Source: Sphingorhabdus lacus (lineage in GTDB: Bacteria; Pseudomonadota; Alphaproteobacteria; Sphingomonadales; Sphingomonadaceae). From it: 64,000 nt of DNA. Position numbers and translations under genes: made by a program. Below are positions 9,282-17,837 of this stretch, in pieces. The DNA is taken from contig NZ_CP035733.1 in NCBI RefSeq assembly GCF_009768975.1, forward strand, positions 2,333,501-2,397,500, written 5' to 3'. Position 1 is the first letter of the stretch, and each line of letters starts with the position of its first letter. The notes beneath the pieces were generated by a model. It worked only from the letters and a program-made list of their open reading frames with translations, was not told where the DNA came from and did not search any database.

Positions 9282-9734
9282 ATGTCCCCGCCCCAACCCT
9301 ATCAAGGCCATTTTGACGGCACGCGGCATTATTTTGCGGTCCGCGTCTATTTCGAGGACACCGATTTTTCGGGCGTAGTCTATCATGCACGCTATCTGCA
9401 CTTCATGGAACGGGCACGCTCGGACATGTTGGCGTGCGTCGGCATCGACCAACGGCGCGTGCATGAAGAGGGCGCTGGCGCCTATGCCGTGACCGAAATG
9501 CATATCAAATACCGCCGTCCGGCACATTTTGACGATGCGCTAGTTGTTGTCAGCACGGTAGAGGCAGTTCGCGCCGCCAGTTGCGATATTCATCAAACAG
9601 TCACGCGCGGTAGTGAAATATTGGTGGAGGCGACCGTCACGGCCGCTTTCGTATCCCCCGACGGCAAACCACGCCGCCAACCCGCCGAATGGGTGGCAGC
9701 GTTCCAGCCGATTTTGAACCGTAAAGCAGTATAA
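9282..9734 (+). CDS. ybgC: Tol-Pal-associated acyl-CoA thioesterase YbgC
   Basis: Hotdog-fold thioesterase encoded at the head of tol-pal operons; E. coli YbgC hydrolyses acyl-CoA and is linked to phospholipid metabolism. The 150-residue protein carries VYFEDTDFSGVVYHARYLHFMERAR with the catalytic Asp, and a conserved C-terminal hotdog strand (ATVTAAFVSPDGKPRR). It is followed by tolQ after an 8-bp gap. Confidence 0.95.
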   Translation: MSPPQPYQGHFDGTRHYFAVRVYFEDTDFSGVVYHARYLHFMERARSDMLACVGIDQRRVHEEGAGAYAVTEMHIKYRRPAHFDDALVVVSTVEAVRAASCDIHQTVTRGSEILVEATVTAAFVSPDGKPRRQPAEWVAAFQPILNRKAV

Positions 9735-9742
9735 GGAATCCC

Positions 9743-10438
9743 ATGAATCTGGTTTTGGCAGCGCAAGCGGTAAATTTTTCCCCGATTACACTCTTCATGG
9801 ACGCCGACTGGGTGGTCAAGGCGGTGATCATCGGACTGGCACTTGCGAGCATTTGGGCGTGGACGATCATCATCAGCTTCACGGTGAAGATGGCGCGGAT
9901 CAACAGCCAGACCGAAAAGTTCGAACGGGATTTCTGGGCGAGCAGCGACATTGACGGCTTTTACAGCGGCCATAGCAAAAGCGAACTGCCCGTAGCTCGC
10001 GTCTTTACCGCAGGGGTCGCGGAATGGCGGCGATCGACCAATGGAAAGAATATCGACCGCGCCGGTACGCGCGAACGGCTGGCAACGGCGATGGACGCAA
10101 CCATTGCGGCCGAAACCGACAAGCTCGCCAACCGGTTGAACTTTCTGGCGACGACCGGTTCTGTTGCACCCTTTGTCGGTTTGTTTGGCACCGTTTGGGG
10201 CATCATGCGCAGCTTTGCGGCCATCGCCGCCGAGCAGAACAGCTCGCTCGCCGTGGTCGCCCCCGGCATTGCCGAGGCATTGTTCGCCACCGCAATCGGC
10301 CTTTTTGCCGCAATACCCGCGGTCATCGCCTACAACCGCTTTTCGCACCGGCTGAACCAGTATGAGGCGCGCATGGGTCGCTTTGCCGACGGATTCCACG
10401 GCACGTTGAGCCGCGAACTGGAACGGGAAAGCAACTGA
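9743..10438 (+). CDS. tolQ: Tol-Pal system proton channel subunit TolQ
   Basis: Inner-membrane MotA/TolQ/ExbB-type channel protein that, with TolR, uses the proton motive force to energise TolA during outer-membrane constriction. The 231 residues include a first membrane helix (KAVIIGLALASIWAWTIII), and the two signature helices LNFLATTGSVAPFVGLFGTVWGIMRSF and GIAEALFATAIGLFAAIPAVIAYN. Its stop overlaps the tolR ATG by one base. Confidence 0.96.
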   Translation: MNLVLAAQAVNFSPITLFMDADWVVKAVIIGLALASIWAWTIIISFTVKMARINSQTEKFERDFWASSDIDGFYSGHSKSELPVARVFTAGVAEWRRSTNGKNIDRAGTRERLATAMDATIAAETDKLANRLNFLATTGSVAPFVGLFGTVWGIMRSFAAIAAEQNSSLAVVAPGIAEALFATAIGLFAAIPAVIAYNRFSHRLNQYEARMGRFADGFHGTLSRELERESN

Positions 10439-10893
10439 TGGCGATGAACCTATCCTCCGGCGGTGGACGCAGGCGGGGTCGGGGCGGGCGGCGCGCGCCG
10501 ATGGCGGAGATCAACGTCACGCCGTTGGTCGATGTCATGCTGGTGTTGCTCATCATCTTCATGGTGACGGCCCCCTTGCTGGTCACCGGCGTGCCGGTCG
10601 AGCTTCCCGAAAGCCGCGCCAATGCCCTGGACCAGAAGGACGAACCGATTGAGATCGCCATCGACAAGGATGGCGTGACCTTCATCGACGGAACCGAAGT
10701 CGGCCCGGGTGACCTGCCCGCACGGCTGGAAGAAATTGCGGCCGCGCAAGATGAAACCACGCCGCGGCAGATCATGCTGCGCGGCGACACGACGATCAGC
10801 TACGGCCAGATGATGCGGGTGATGGGCGAGTTGAACCGTGCGGGGCTGAACAGTGTCAGCTTGGTCACCACAGGTTCATCTGGTGAAAACTAG
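10438..10893 (+). CDS. tolR: Tol-Pal system protein TolR
   Basis: ExbD/TolR-family partner of TolQ. A short Gly/Arg-rich cytoplasmic N-terminus precedes one membrane helix (VDVMLVLLIIFMVTAPLL) that carries the functional Asp of INVTPLVDVML. The periplasmic domain (VELPES..., DKDGVTFIDG) follows. The length is 151 residues. It is coupled to tolQ and lies 11 bp before tolA. Confidence 0.96.
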   Translation: MAMNLSSGGGRRRGRGGRRAPMAEINVTPLVDVMLVLLIIFMVTAPLLVTGVPVELPESRANALDQKDEPIEIAIDKDGVTFIDGTEVGPGDLPARLEEIAAAQDETTPRQIMLRGDTTISYGQMMRVMGELNRAGLNSVSLVTTGSSGEN

Positions 10894-10904
10894 GCAGTAG
10901 GGCG

Positions 10905-11732
10905 ATGGACCGGGCGGAGAAACTGGGATTAGGCGCTGCCGTTGGTGGCCATGTCGTGCTGCTCGGCGCGATGGCGCTTGGCCTGATGATGTCCGCAGAA
11001 CCCGTCACCAAGCCTGAAGCCATCTCGGTCTCGCTGGTCGGCGAGATTGCCGATGTCTCGACCGCGCCGGACGCGATCCAGGAAGAATCCGCACCCCCCG
11101 CCCCCGCCGAGGCCGAACCTGCAGAGCCGCCACCAAGCCCGGCGATGCAGATCGAGCGGCCGGTCGAAAAGCCGCAGGCCAAGCCTGTGCCCAAACCCTT
11201 GCCCCGCGAAACACCGCCCCCGGCAAAAGTGGCGACCAAGAAAGTCGCCGTCAAACAGCCCCCTGGCAAGACCAGCACTGCCGCTGCAAAAAGCGGGAAA
11301 GGCACCACGCCTGCCAAGCCGGGCGGGCTGAGCAAAAGTTTCGAAGACAGCATCAACGCCATCGGCAAAGCACCGGGCGCGGGCAAGGCCGTTGGAACCC
11401 CGGCGGCACGCAGTGCATCCGTCATTCGAAGTGCAACAAATACAACAATTGCTGCCGAAGTCCGACCACTTATTCCTTCTTGCGCACCAAGGACCAGCGA
11501 CAATAGCTCGCTAAGGGTATTTGTGTCGCTGAGCATCAGCCCATCTGCAAATTTAGTCAGCGCAAACGTTTATGACGTGCAAGGAATTACACCCTCAAAT
11601 GAGGCGCAGGTTGATGAAATGAAACGGTGCGTCTTGCAAAGCCTGAAAGCTGCTTCGCCTTACAATCTCGACCCGGAAGAGTATGAGGTTTGGAAAGGTC
11701 ATCGAGTGCAACTAAAGGTCAATTTCAAATAG
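10905..11732 (+). CDS. tolA: TolA-like cell envelope protein
   Basis: A single N-terminal membrane helix (GAAVGGHVVLLGAMALGLMM) anchors the protein. A periplasmic linker rich in Pro, Ala, Glu and Lys (about residues 45-170) and a small C-terminal domain follow. The C-terminal domain (VFVSLSISPSANLVSANVYD ... MKRCVLQSLKAASPYNLDP) resembles TolA domain III, which contacts TolB/Pal. The identification relies on position and architecture, as TolA sequences diverge strongly. From about base 11420 the coding sequence becomes AT-rich, continuing into the start of tolB. Confidence 0.85.
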   Translation: MDRAEKLGLGAAVGGHVVLLGAMALGLMMSAEPVTKPEAISVSLVGEIADVSTAPDAIQEESAPPAPAEAEPAEPPPSPAMQIERPVEKPQAKPVPKPLPRETPPPAKVATKKVAVKQPPGKTSTAAAKSGKGTTPAKPGGLSKSFEDSINAIGKAPGAGKAVGTPAARSASVIRSATNTTIAAEVRPLIPSCAPRTSDNSSLRVFVSLSISPSANLVSANVYDVQGITPSNEAQVDEMKRCVLQSLKAASPYNLDPEEYEVWKGHRVQLKVNFK

Positions 11733-11739
11733 GTGGACT

Positions 11740-13113
11740 ATGAAAAACCATATAATATTTAAAGTGACATTTTTCTTAGGCCTGTTTGTTTTGGCAGCTA
11801 ACGGCTCAAATGCTCAACCAACAACGCAGACTCCAACCGCCTCCGGCAGCGATGAACCAGAGCTTATTGAGGTTGATGTTGAAAACAGGGTCCGCTCCAT
11901 CGCCGTCCCTGCCCTCGTTGCGCCCGCGCCCGCCGACACGGCTGCGGGCAACAGCACTGCGCTGGGTCGCCAGATTGCGGAAGTGATTTCGTCCGACTTG
12001 CGCGCATCGGGCGTGTTTGAAACGCAAGGGCCCAATGGCCTGCGCGCGATTACCCTGCCCGAAGTCACCGCACCGCAATTCGATTATTGGAAAGCACGTC
12101 CGGTCGAACAGCTCGTGCAGGGCTTTGTCCGCGTGGGCGGCGACGGCAATCTGACCGTCGGCTGTTATCTATATGATGTCGGCTTTGGCAACGAAACAAC
12201 ACGCCTTGGCTTTAACGTGCCGCCCCGTGAGTGGCGCCGCGCCGCGCATAAATGCGCCGATGCGATCTATTCGAAACTGACTGGCGAACTGCCCTTTTTC
12301 GATAGCCGCATTGCCTATATTGCCGAAACCGGTCCCAAGGGCAAACGGGTCAAGCGCCTTGCCATCATGGATTCGGACGGTGCCAACCACCGCTTCATCA
12401 CCAATGGCCAGTCGACCGCGCTGACCCCGCGTTTCTCGCCCAATTACAAATCGATCCTGTATCTGTCCTATGTCGACGGCAATCCGCGTATCTATGTGTA
12501 TGATATCGACGCCGGACGGCAGCGGTTGATTACGCAATCGCGTAACCCGACCTTCGCGCCGCGTTGGTCACCCGACGGGCAGACGATCCTCTATTCGATG
12601 GCGGTATCGGGCAACACCGATATCTATAAAATCTCGGCATCGGGCACCGGCACGCCGGTTAAGCTGACCAGTTCGCCCGGCATTGACGTCGGCGGCAGCT
12701 TTTCGCCCGACGGCCGCCAGATCGTGTTTGAAAGCGACCGTTCGGGCAGCCAGCAAATCTACGTCATGAACGCCGACGGCACGAACCAGCGCCGGATCAG
12801 CTTTGGCCAAGGCCGCTATGCAACACCCGAATGGAGCCCGCGCGCCGACCTGATTGCCTACACGCGCATCGCGGGGGATTTCCGCGTCGGCACGATGCGG
12901 CCCGATGGCTCGGGCGAACGCCTGCTGACCGACAGCTGGCAGGATGAGGCCCCCACCTGGGCGCCCAACGGCCGCGTCATCCAGTTTTTCCGCACGGCGA
13001 AAGGCAGTGGTAAAACAAGCATTTGGCAGGTAGACTTGACCGGATCGAACGAACGCAAGTTGCCGACCCCGGTCGATGGATCAGATCCGGCCTGGGGACC
13101 TGTTTTGCCCTGA
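11740..13113 (+). CDS. tolB: Tol-Pal system beta-propeller protein TolB
   Basis: Periplasmic protein that binds Pal and TolA. The 457-residue product has a signal peptide (FKVTFFLGLFVLAANGSNAQ), an N-terminal alpha/beta domain (IAEVISSDLRASGVFE, FDYWKARPVEQLVQGFV), and a C-terminal six-bladed propeller with repeated RFSPNYKSILYLSY / RWSPDGQTILYSM / SFSPDGRQIVFESDR blades. It lies 7 bp after tolA. The first about 45 codons are AT-rich while the rest matches the GC-rich background. Confidence 0.96.
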   Translation: MKNHIIFKVTFFLGLFVLAANGSNAQPTTQTPTASGSDEPELIEVDVENRVRSIAVPALVAPAPADTAAGNSTALGRQIAEVISSDLRASGVFETQGPNGLRAITLPEVTAPQFDYWKARPVEQLVQGFVRVGGDGNLTVGCYLYDVGFGNETTRLGFNVPPREWRRAAHKCADAIYSKLTGELPFFDSRIAYIAETGPKGKRVKRLAIMDSDGANHRFITNGQSTALTPRFSPNYKSILYLSYVDGNPRIYVYDIDAGRQRLITQSRNPTFAPRWSPDGQTILYSMAVSGNTDIYKISASGTGTPVKLTSSPGIDVGGSFSPDGRQIVFESDRSGSQQIYVMNADGTNQRRISFGQGRYATPEWSPRADLIAYTRIAGDFRVGTMRPDGSGERLLTDSWQDEAPTWAPNGRVIQFFRTAKGSGKTSIWQVDLTGSNERKLPTPVDGSDPAWGPVLP

Positions 13114-13163
13114 GGGCGTTACTATCTGGATATCAAGCGGGGCTGAGAAAAAGGAGTAAGCTG

Positions 13164-13694
13164 ATGAAAAGCAACACAGTCAAGATGGCGGCACTATTGC
13201 TGGCCTCCACCGCGCTTGTCGCGGGATGCGGCAAAAAGAAAGTGGACGTTCTGCCACCCGCGGCCGAAGGCACGGATTATGGCACACAGCCAACCGACAC
13301 AACGCCGACCACAGGTGCGGTTGTTCCGGGAAGTCAGGAAGATTTTCTGCAAACAGTCGGCCAGTTTGGCGATCGTATTTTCTTCGACACTGACCGGTTC
13401 AATGTCGATACCGAAGATCAGGCAACCTTGCAGCGGCAGGCACAGTGGCTCGCACGCTACCCCAATACGCGCATAACGGTCGAAGGCCATGCCGACGAGC
13501 GCGGAACGCGTGATTATAACCTTGCATTGGGCGAGCGCCGGGCAAATTCGGCGAAAAACTATCTGATTTCCGTGGGCGTCGATGCCAGCCGGATCCAGAC
13601 CGTCAGCTATGGCAAGGAACGTCCGCAGGCGCTTGGCTCGGACGAGCAAAGCTGGGCCCAAAACCGCCGGGCGGTGACGGTTACCGTTCAATAA
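13164..13694 (+). CDS. pal: Peptidoglycan-associated lipoprotein Pal
   Basis: Outer-membrane lipoprotein that holds peptidoglycan and interacts with TolB. It has a lipoprotein signal MKSNTVKMAALLLASTALVAGC (lipobox VAGC), a short linker, and an OmpA-like domain with FFDTDRFNV, ITVEGHADERGTRDYNLALGERRA and NRRAVTV. The length is 176 residues. ATG 13164 follows AAAAAGGAG; a longer frame from 13023 overlaps tolB and is rejected. It is the last gene of the tol-pal block, with a hairpin just after its stop. Confidence 0.96.
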   Translation: MKSNTVKMAALLLASTALVAGCGKKKVDVLPPAAEGTDYGTQPTDTTPTTGAVVPGSQEDFLQTVGQFGDRIFFDTDRFNVDTEDQATLQRQAQWLARYPNTRITVEGHADERGTRDYNLALGERRANSAKNYLISVGVDASRIQTVSYGKERPQALGSDEQSWAQNRRAVTVTVQ

Positions 13695-13702
13695 TTATCG
13701 GT

Positions 13703-13730
13703 ACGGCGCGCTTTTGTCGAAGCGCGTCGT
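13703..13730 (+). terminator. Hairpin after pal, possible terminator
   Basis: An 11-bp stem with one G-U pair (ACGGCGCGCTT against AAGCGCGTCGT) and a 6-base loop starts 9 bp after the pal stop codon. Only a short T run (CCCTTTG) follows, so termination may be incomplete or factor-assisted. Confidence 0.4.
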
Positions 13731-13807
13731 CCCTTTGACATGGCTTTTCTTGACAAGTCCAAGCCCTTCCGCGCATGTTTTGCCGGATTTTCGGGGGCAA
13801 TATAGTT

Positions 13808-14896
13808 ATGAGTGAAGACCTGACACAGCGCCACAGCGCATTCCGTTTCCATGGAAGCTGGCAGGAATTTGCCAAAATTGCATTCCCCAACCTTTTACTG
13901 TCCATCGTCACTTTGGGCATTTACCGTTTCTGGGCAACTACCCGCGAACGTGAATATCTTTGGGCACAGACCGACTTCATTGACGAGCGGCTGGAATGGA
14001 CCGGCAAGGGTATGGAGCTGTTCATCGGCTTCATCATGGTATTCCTGCTGCTCGGCCTGCCCTTCATCGTTATCCAGCTTATTTCCCAAGGGCTTATTTT
14101 CCGCGGGGAAACGGTGATTGCGGGCGTGATCACGCTCGTCATGTTTCTGCTGCTGTTCTATCTTACCGGCGTCGCCTATTTCCGCGCGCTTCGTTACCGG
14201 CTGAGCCGCACCTATTGGCGCGGGATCCGCGGGGGCAGTAATGACCCCGGATTTCGGTATGGGCTTTCCTATATGTGGAAAAGCTTTGTGGGCTGGTTGC
14301 CGATTTTCCTGCTGGTGCCCTGGTCGATGATTTCGCTGTGGAACGAACGCTGGAACGCGATGAGCTTTGGCCCCCACCGCTTCGAAGCCAATGCGGATTG
14401 GAAGCCGCTTATGAAGCGGTATCTTCTTTTCTATCTGGTGCCATTTTTGCTGGTTGCAGGCATTATCACAATGGTCATCGTTGCTGCAGCCTCGGGTGAC
14501 CAACTTGGCGCAGTAGGTGGCGCCGGTATGGCAGTGGGCGTCGTTATTGTGGTTGTTGCCGTTTTAAGCCTCTATATCATCCTGCCGCTGGCGGCCCTGG
14601 CCTTTTACAGCAAATATTTCCGTCTCGCGGTGGGTGGCCTGCGCCTTCACAATCTGGAATTTGACTTCCGCGCCCGCGCGCCGGACTGGATACTCTTCTT
14701 CCTCGCCAATATGGCAATCGTCATTTGCACATTGGGTATCGGCTATATCTTCATGCCCTATCGCAACTGGAAATTCTTCGTCGACCATATGGAAGCCTAT
14801 GGCGATATCAATATTGACGAGCTGACCCAGTCCAAAACCATTGTGTCGAAACATGGCGAAGGCTTGCTCGACGCTTTTGATGTCGGCGCGATCTGA
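13808..14896 (+). CDS. DUF898 (YjgN-family) membrane protein
   Basis: A 362-residue inner-membrane protein of the YjgN/DUF898 family, function unknown. Family signatures are FHGSWQEFAKIAFPNLLLSIVTLGIYRFWA near the start and YRFRLSRTYWRGIRGG-like and YFRLAVGGLRLHNLEFDFRARAPDWI segments. About eight membrane segments are visible, including a very hydrophobic GMAVGVVIVVVAVLSLYIIL. Start ATG 13808 gives MSEDLTQRHSAFRFHGSW. It heads a tight run with the M48 peptidase gene only 3 bp downstream. Confidence 0.9.
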   Translation: MSEDLTQRHSAFRFHGSWQEFAKIAFPNLLLSIVTLGIYRFWATTREREYLWAQTDFIDERLEWTGKGMELFIGFIMVFLLLGLPFIVIQLISQGLIFRGETVIAGVITLVMFLLLFYLTGVAYFRALRYRLSRTYWRGIRGGSNDPGFRYGLSYMWKSFVGWLPIFLLVPWSMISLWNERWNAMSFGPHRFEANADWKPLMKRYLLFYLVPFLLVAGIITMVIVAAASGDQLGAVGGAGMAVGVVIVVVAVLSLYIILPLAALAFYSKYFRLAVGGLRLHNLEFDFRARAPDWILFFLANMAIVICTLGIGYIFMPYRNWKFFVDHMEAYGDINIDELTQSKTIVSKHGEGLLDAFDVGAI

Positions 14897-14899
14897 CCG

Positions 14900-15988
14900 A
14901 TGGATACCTTTTTCAACGTTTGGCATTATGACGGGCGGAGCGCCGTGCGCCGGAAGGTGGAAATCCAGACAATCGGACGCCAGTTCTTCTTGCTGGAAAA
15001 CGAGCGGCGGCATGGCCCCTTTTCCTTTTCCGATGTCGAATATGTAACCCGCAAAGAGAATGTCGACGTTTACGGCCTCGCCGATGTGGACGGCTGGCGG
15101 CTTATGCTGTCGGGGCCCGTTCCAAGCGAATTGTCGGAGCTTCTGCCTGCGCATCGCAAATATGGCGGGTGGGTTGACCGGCTGGGCCTTGGCAAGGCGA
15201 CCATCGCCTTCACGCTTGCAAGCGCTGCTGCGGTTGCGGTGGTCCTGCTCAGTCCGCAATGGCTGGCGCCGCTCATTCCGTCCAGCGTGGACGAGAAACT
15301 GGGCGATGCGCTCGTGGGTGATTTTGGTGGACGCTTCTGCAGCACGCCCGCCGGGGACGCTGCACTGAAAAAACTGGTCAACTCGCTCGATTCCAACCCG
15401 CAAGATCTTCAGGTTGAGGTCGCCAAGATCGATATGATCAATGCCGTCGCCCTGCCCGGTGGCAAGGTGATATTGTTTGACGGCCTGGTGAAACAGGCCC
15501 GTTCGCCCGATGAAGTTGCCGGTGTCCTTGCGCACGAAATCGGGCATGTGCGCGAAAAGCATGTGATGCAGGCGCTCCTGCGGCAAATGGGCCTTGCGGT
15601 TGTGCTGGGCGGCGTAGACGGAAATAGCGGTGCACTTGTGAACAATATGCTGGCGATGAGCTACAGCCGCAATTCAGAGGCCGAGGCTGACGCGCATTCG
15701 ATGAAAGCGCTGGGCAAGGCGGAAATATCGCCCGTTGGCACGGCTTCCTTTTTTGAACGATTGTCGGAATTGGACGGCAGCGCCCGAAGTGGAGACAAAG
15801 GTCAGGGAATTGCGGGCTATATGTCGAGCCACCCTTTATCGCGCGAGCGCAAGAAAGCGTTCGAGAAGAGCATTGTGAAAGGCAAGAATTACAAGCCTGC
15901 CCTGACCGCGACCGAGTGGACCGAACTGAAGACCATGTGCACGCAAGACCGAAAAGCGAAATCGGGCTTCGGCTTTGATTTTGAATGA
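14900..15988 (+). CDS. M48-family membrane metalloprotease
   Basis: A 362-residue zinc protease. A membrane segment at about residues 97-117 (TIAFTLASAAAVAVVLLSP) anchors it; the catalytic domain follows with HEIGHVREKH (HEXXH) near residue 212 and the third ligand Glu in SRNSEAEADAHSM. The C-terminus has the SSHPLSRERKKAFE pattern typical of Oma1/BepA/LoiP-like enzymes. It probably acts in the periplasm or at the inner membrane in envelope quality control. Gene order with DUF898 upstream suggests a shared role. Confidence 0.93.
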   Translation: MDTFFNVWHYDGRSAVRRKVEIQTIGRQFFLLENERRHGPFSFSDVEYVTRKENVDVYGLADVDGWRLMLSGPVPSELSELLPAHRKYGGWVDRLGLGKATIAFTLASAAAVAVVLLSPQWLAPLIPSSVDEKLGDALVGDFGGRFCSTPAGDAALKKLVNSLDSNPQDLQVEVAKIDMINAVALPGGKVILFDGLVKQARSPDEVAGVLAHEIGHVREKHVMQALLRQMGLAVVLGGVDGNSGALVNNMLAMSYSRNSEAEADAHSMKALGKAEISPVGTASFFERLSELDGSARSGDKGQGIAGYMSSHPLSRERKKAFEKSIVKGKNYKPALTATEWTELKTMCTQDRKAKSGFGFDFE

Positions 15989-16026
15989 CGCTGCGCTATG
16001 GGGCGCAAAAGGAGACTGACCCGACC

Positions 16027-16281
16027 ATGTTTCGCCGCTTGTTCATTGATCACCCCAAAAGCGTAGATGAAAATTATCTGGAGCATTTCGGCGTCGCAAG
16101 CCGCTTTGGCTTCGCGATGATCTGGGGCGGGATGAAGGCACTTGTGCACGCGATCATTCCGGGGATGTGCATCACGTCCGGAAGCGACACCGTCAAACGG
16201 CTGAACACGATCATGGTCGAACAGCGCCGGGCAAAGGGGCAGGATGTTGCGCAAACCTTGACCGTTGATTGGGTGATTTGA
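16027..16281 (+). CDS. DUF6356 family protein
   Basis: An 84-residue protein of the DUF6356 family, recognised from FRRLFIDHPKSVDENYLEHFGVASRFG and KALVHAIIPGMCITSGSDTVKRLN. One hydrophobic, possibly membrane-associated helix is central. Function unknown. A longer frame overlaps the M48 stop, but ATG 16027 gives the family N-terminus. The stop lies inside the next gene's start region. Confidence 0.85.
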   Translation: MFRRLFIDHPKSVDENYLEHFGVASRFGFAMIWGGMKALVHAIIPGMCITSGSDTVKRLNTIMVEQRRAKGQDVAQTLTVDWVI

Positions 16282-17018
16282 CGCTGGTCGAACCGCCTGT
16301 CCAGTTTCTGAATCGTCCGGACGGGACCCGTCTTGCCTATCGCCATCTTCGCGGCGAAGGCCCAACCATCGTGTTTTTACCGGGCTATATGTCCGATATG
16401 CAGGGCGGCAAAGCGCAGGCGCTGGCCGCATGGGCGCAAACGCAAAATCGGGCCATGTTGCGCTTGGACTATTCCGGTTGCGGTGAAAGCGACGGCGAAT
16501 TTGAATCGGGAACCCTTGATGTCTGGCGCGACGATGTTTGCGCGGTCATCGCTGCGGTCGTCACCGGGCCTATAATTCTCGTCGGGTCGTCTATGGGTGG
16601 ATGGCTGATGCTTTTGGTGGCGCAAGCTCTTGGCGGCCAAGTCCGTGCGCTGGTCGGTATTGCGGCGGCCCCTGATTTTACCGATTGGGATTTTGACGCA
16701 GCCGATAAGGCCGCCTTGCTGGACAAGGGACGGATCGAGCGACCCAGCGATTATGGTTATGACGCCATGGTCATTACCCAAGATTTTTGGACATCCGGTC
16801 AGGATAATCTGCAACTGACCGACCGTGTCGCAATCCACTGCCCCGTACGGCTTATCCATGGGCAGCAGGACCCCGACGTTCCGTGGGAGATTTCGCTGAA
16901 GCTCGCTGCCTGTCTTTGTTCAGCCGATGTGCAGACGCTTTTGATAAAGGACGGAGACCACCGGCTGTCGCGCGATCAGGATATTGCGTTGCTGATTGAT
17001 GTGGTGGCGAAACTCTGA
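16269..17018 (+). CDS. Alpha/beta hydrolase
   Basis: A 249-residue serine hydrolase. The nucleophile elbow is GSSMGGW (about residue 102); the acid is probably in GQQDPDVPW and the His in KDGDHRLS. The oxyanion region is VFLPGYMSDMQGG. The pattern resembles ABHD10-type or carboxylesterase-like hydrolases; the substrate cannot be told. The start is a non-ATG codon (TTG 16269, or TTG 16278 three codons later) overlapping the DUF6356 stop, consistent with translational coupling. Confidence 0.88.
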   Translation: MGDLTLVEPPVQFLNRPDGTRLAYRHLRGEGPTIVFLPGYMSDMQGGKAQALAAWAQTQNRAMLRLDYSGCGESDGEFESGTLDVWRDDVCAVIAAVVTGPIILVGSSMGGWLMLLVAQALGGQVRALVGIAAAPDFTDWDFDAADKAALLDKGRIERPSDYGYDAMVITQDFWTSGQDNLQLTDRVAIHCPVRLIHGQQDPDVPWEISLKLAACLCSADVQTLLIKDGDHRLSRDQDIALLIDVVAKL

Positions 17019-17027
17019 CGCGGATCT

Positions 17028-17837
17028 GTGCCGCGCCGGCTTCTTGGATTGACTATGCTTCTGCTTCCCCTTTTCCTTCTGCAAACCGCCACACCTGCGT
17101 CGGCCCAACCGCTTCCGACGCTGGACGAGGTGCAATTTAGCGAATGTCTCAAACAGGCGGTGACCGATGCGCCTTCCGCCGTGACACAGGCGAGCGACTG
17201 GGCACAAAAGGGGGGCGGCTATCTGGCGCGTGCGTGCCATGGTTATGCTCTGGCGACGGATTTCAAATTTGATCTGGCGGTCCCGCTTCTGACCGAGGCG
17301 GCCCGTGGCGCCGAAGCCAGACAAGACGACCGCGCCGCCCGCTTCTGGGCGCAGGCCGGCAATGCGGCGATTGCCGTGGGCGAACTGGATGTCGCGCTGG
17401 ACTCGTTGAGCAGGGCTTTGGCAGCGACGACGCTGACCCCGGGCGAAAGAGCAGATACCGAAATTGACCGGGCCCGCGCGCTTGTCGGGTTAAACCGGAA
17501 TGGAGAGGCGGAAGCAGCGCTGACGACGGCGCGGGGTCTGGCACCTGAAAATGCTGCCGCATGGCTCCTTTCGGCAACCCTGGCGCGGCGGGAAAACAAG
17601 CTGCCCGATGCTTTGCGGTTTATCCAGACTGCCGCCGCACTCGGCCCGCGTGATCCGGCGGTCGCGCTGGAGGCGGGCAATATTGCGATCGCCGCGGGCG
17701 ACGACGCCAGTGCCCGAAAGCAATGGGAGCAAGTTCTGGCCATCGCGCCCAACAGCCGGCAAGCCACAAGTGCGAAGGCCCAGTTGGCGGCGTTGGGGCC
17801 TTCCCCAACACCGCCTGTGGATGGTCAGTCGAGATAA
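17028..17837 (+). CDS. TPR-containing exported protein
   Basis: A 269-residue protein with an N-terminal signal peptide (LGLTMLLLPLFLLQTATPASAQ) and TPR-like helical repeats from about residue 85 (AARFWAQAGNAAIAVGELDVALDSLSRALA, AEAALTTARGLAPENAAAWLLSATLARR, PAVALEAGNIAIAAGDDASARKQWEQVLAIAPN). It is probably a periplasmic scaffold. The start is GTG 17028, 9 bp after the hydrolase gene. The 3' end overlaps the convergent SIMPL gene by 13 bp. Confidence 0.85.
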   Translation: MPRRLLGLTMLLLPLFLLQTATPASAQPLPTLDEVQFSECLKQAVTDAPSAVTQASDWAQKGGGYLARACHGYALATDFKFDLAVPLLTEAARGAEARQDDRAARFWAQAGNAAIAVGELDVALDSLSRALAATTLTPGERADTEIDRARALVGLNRNGEAEAALTTARGLAPENAAAWLLSATLARRENKLPDALRFIQTAAALGPRDPAVALEAGNIAIAAGDDASARKQWEQVLAIAPNSRQATSAKAQLAALGPSPTPPVDGQSR

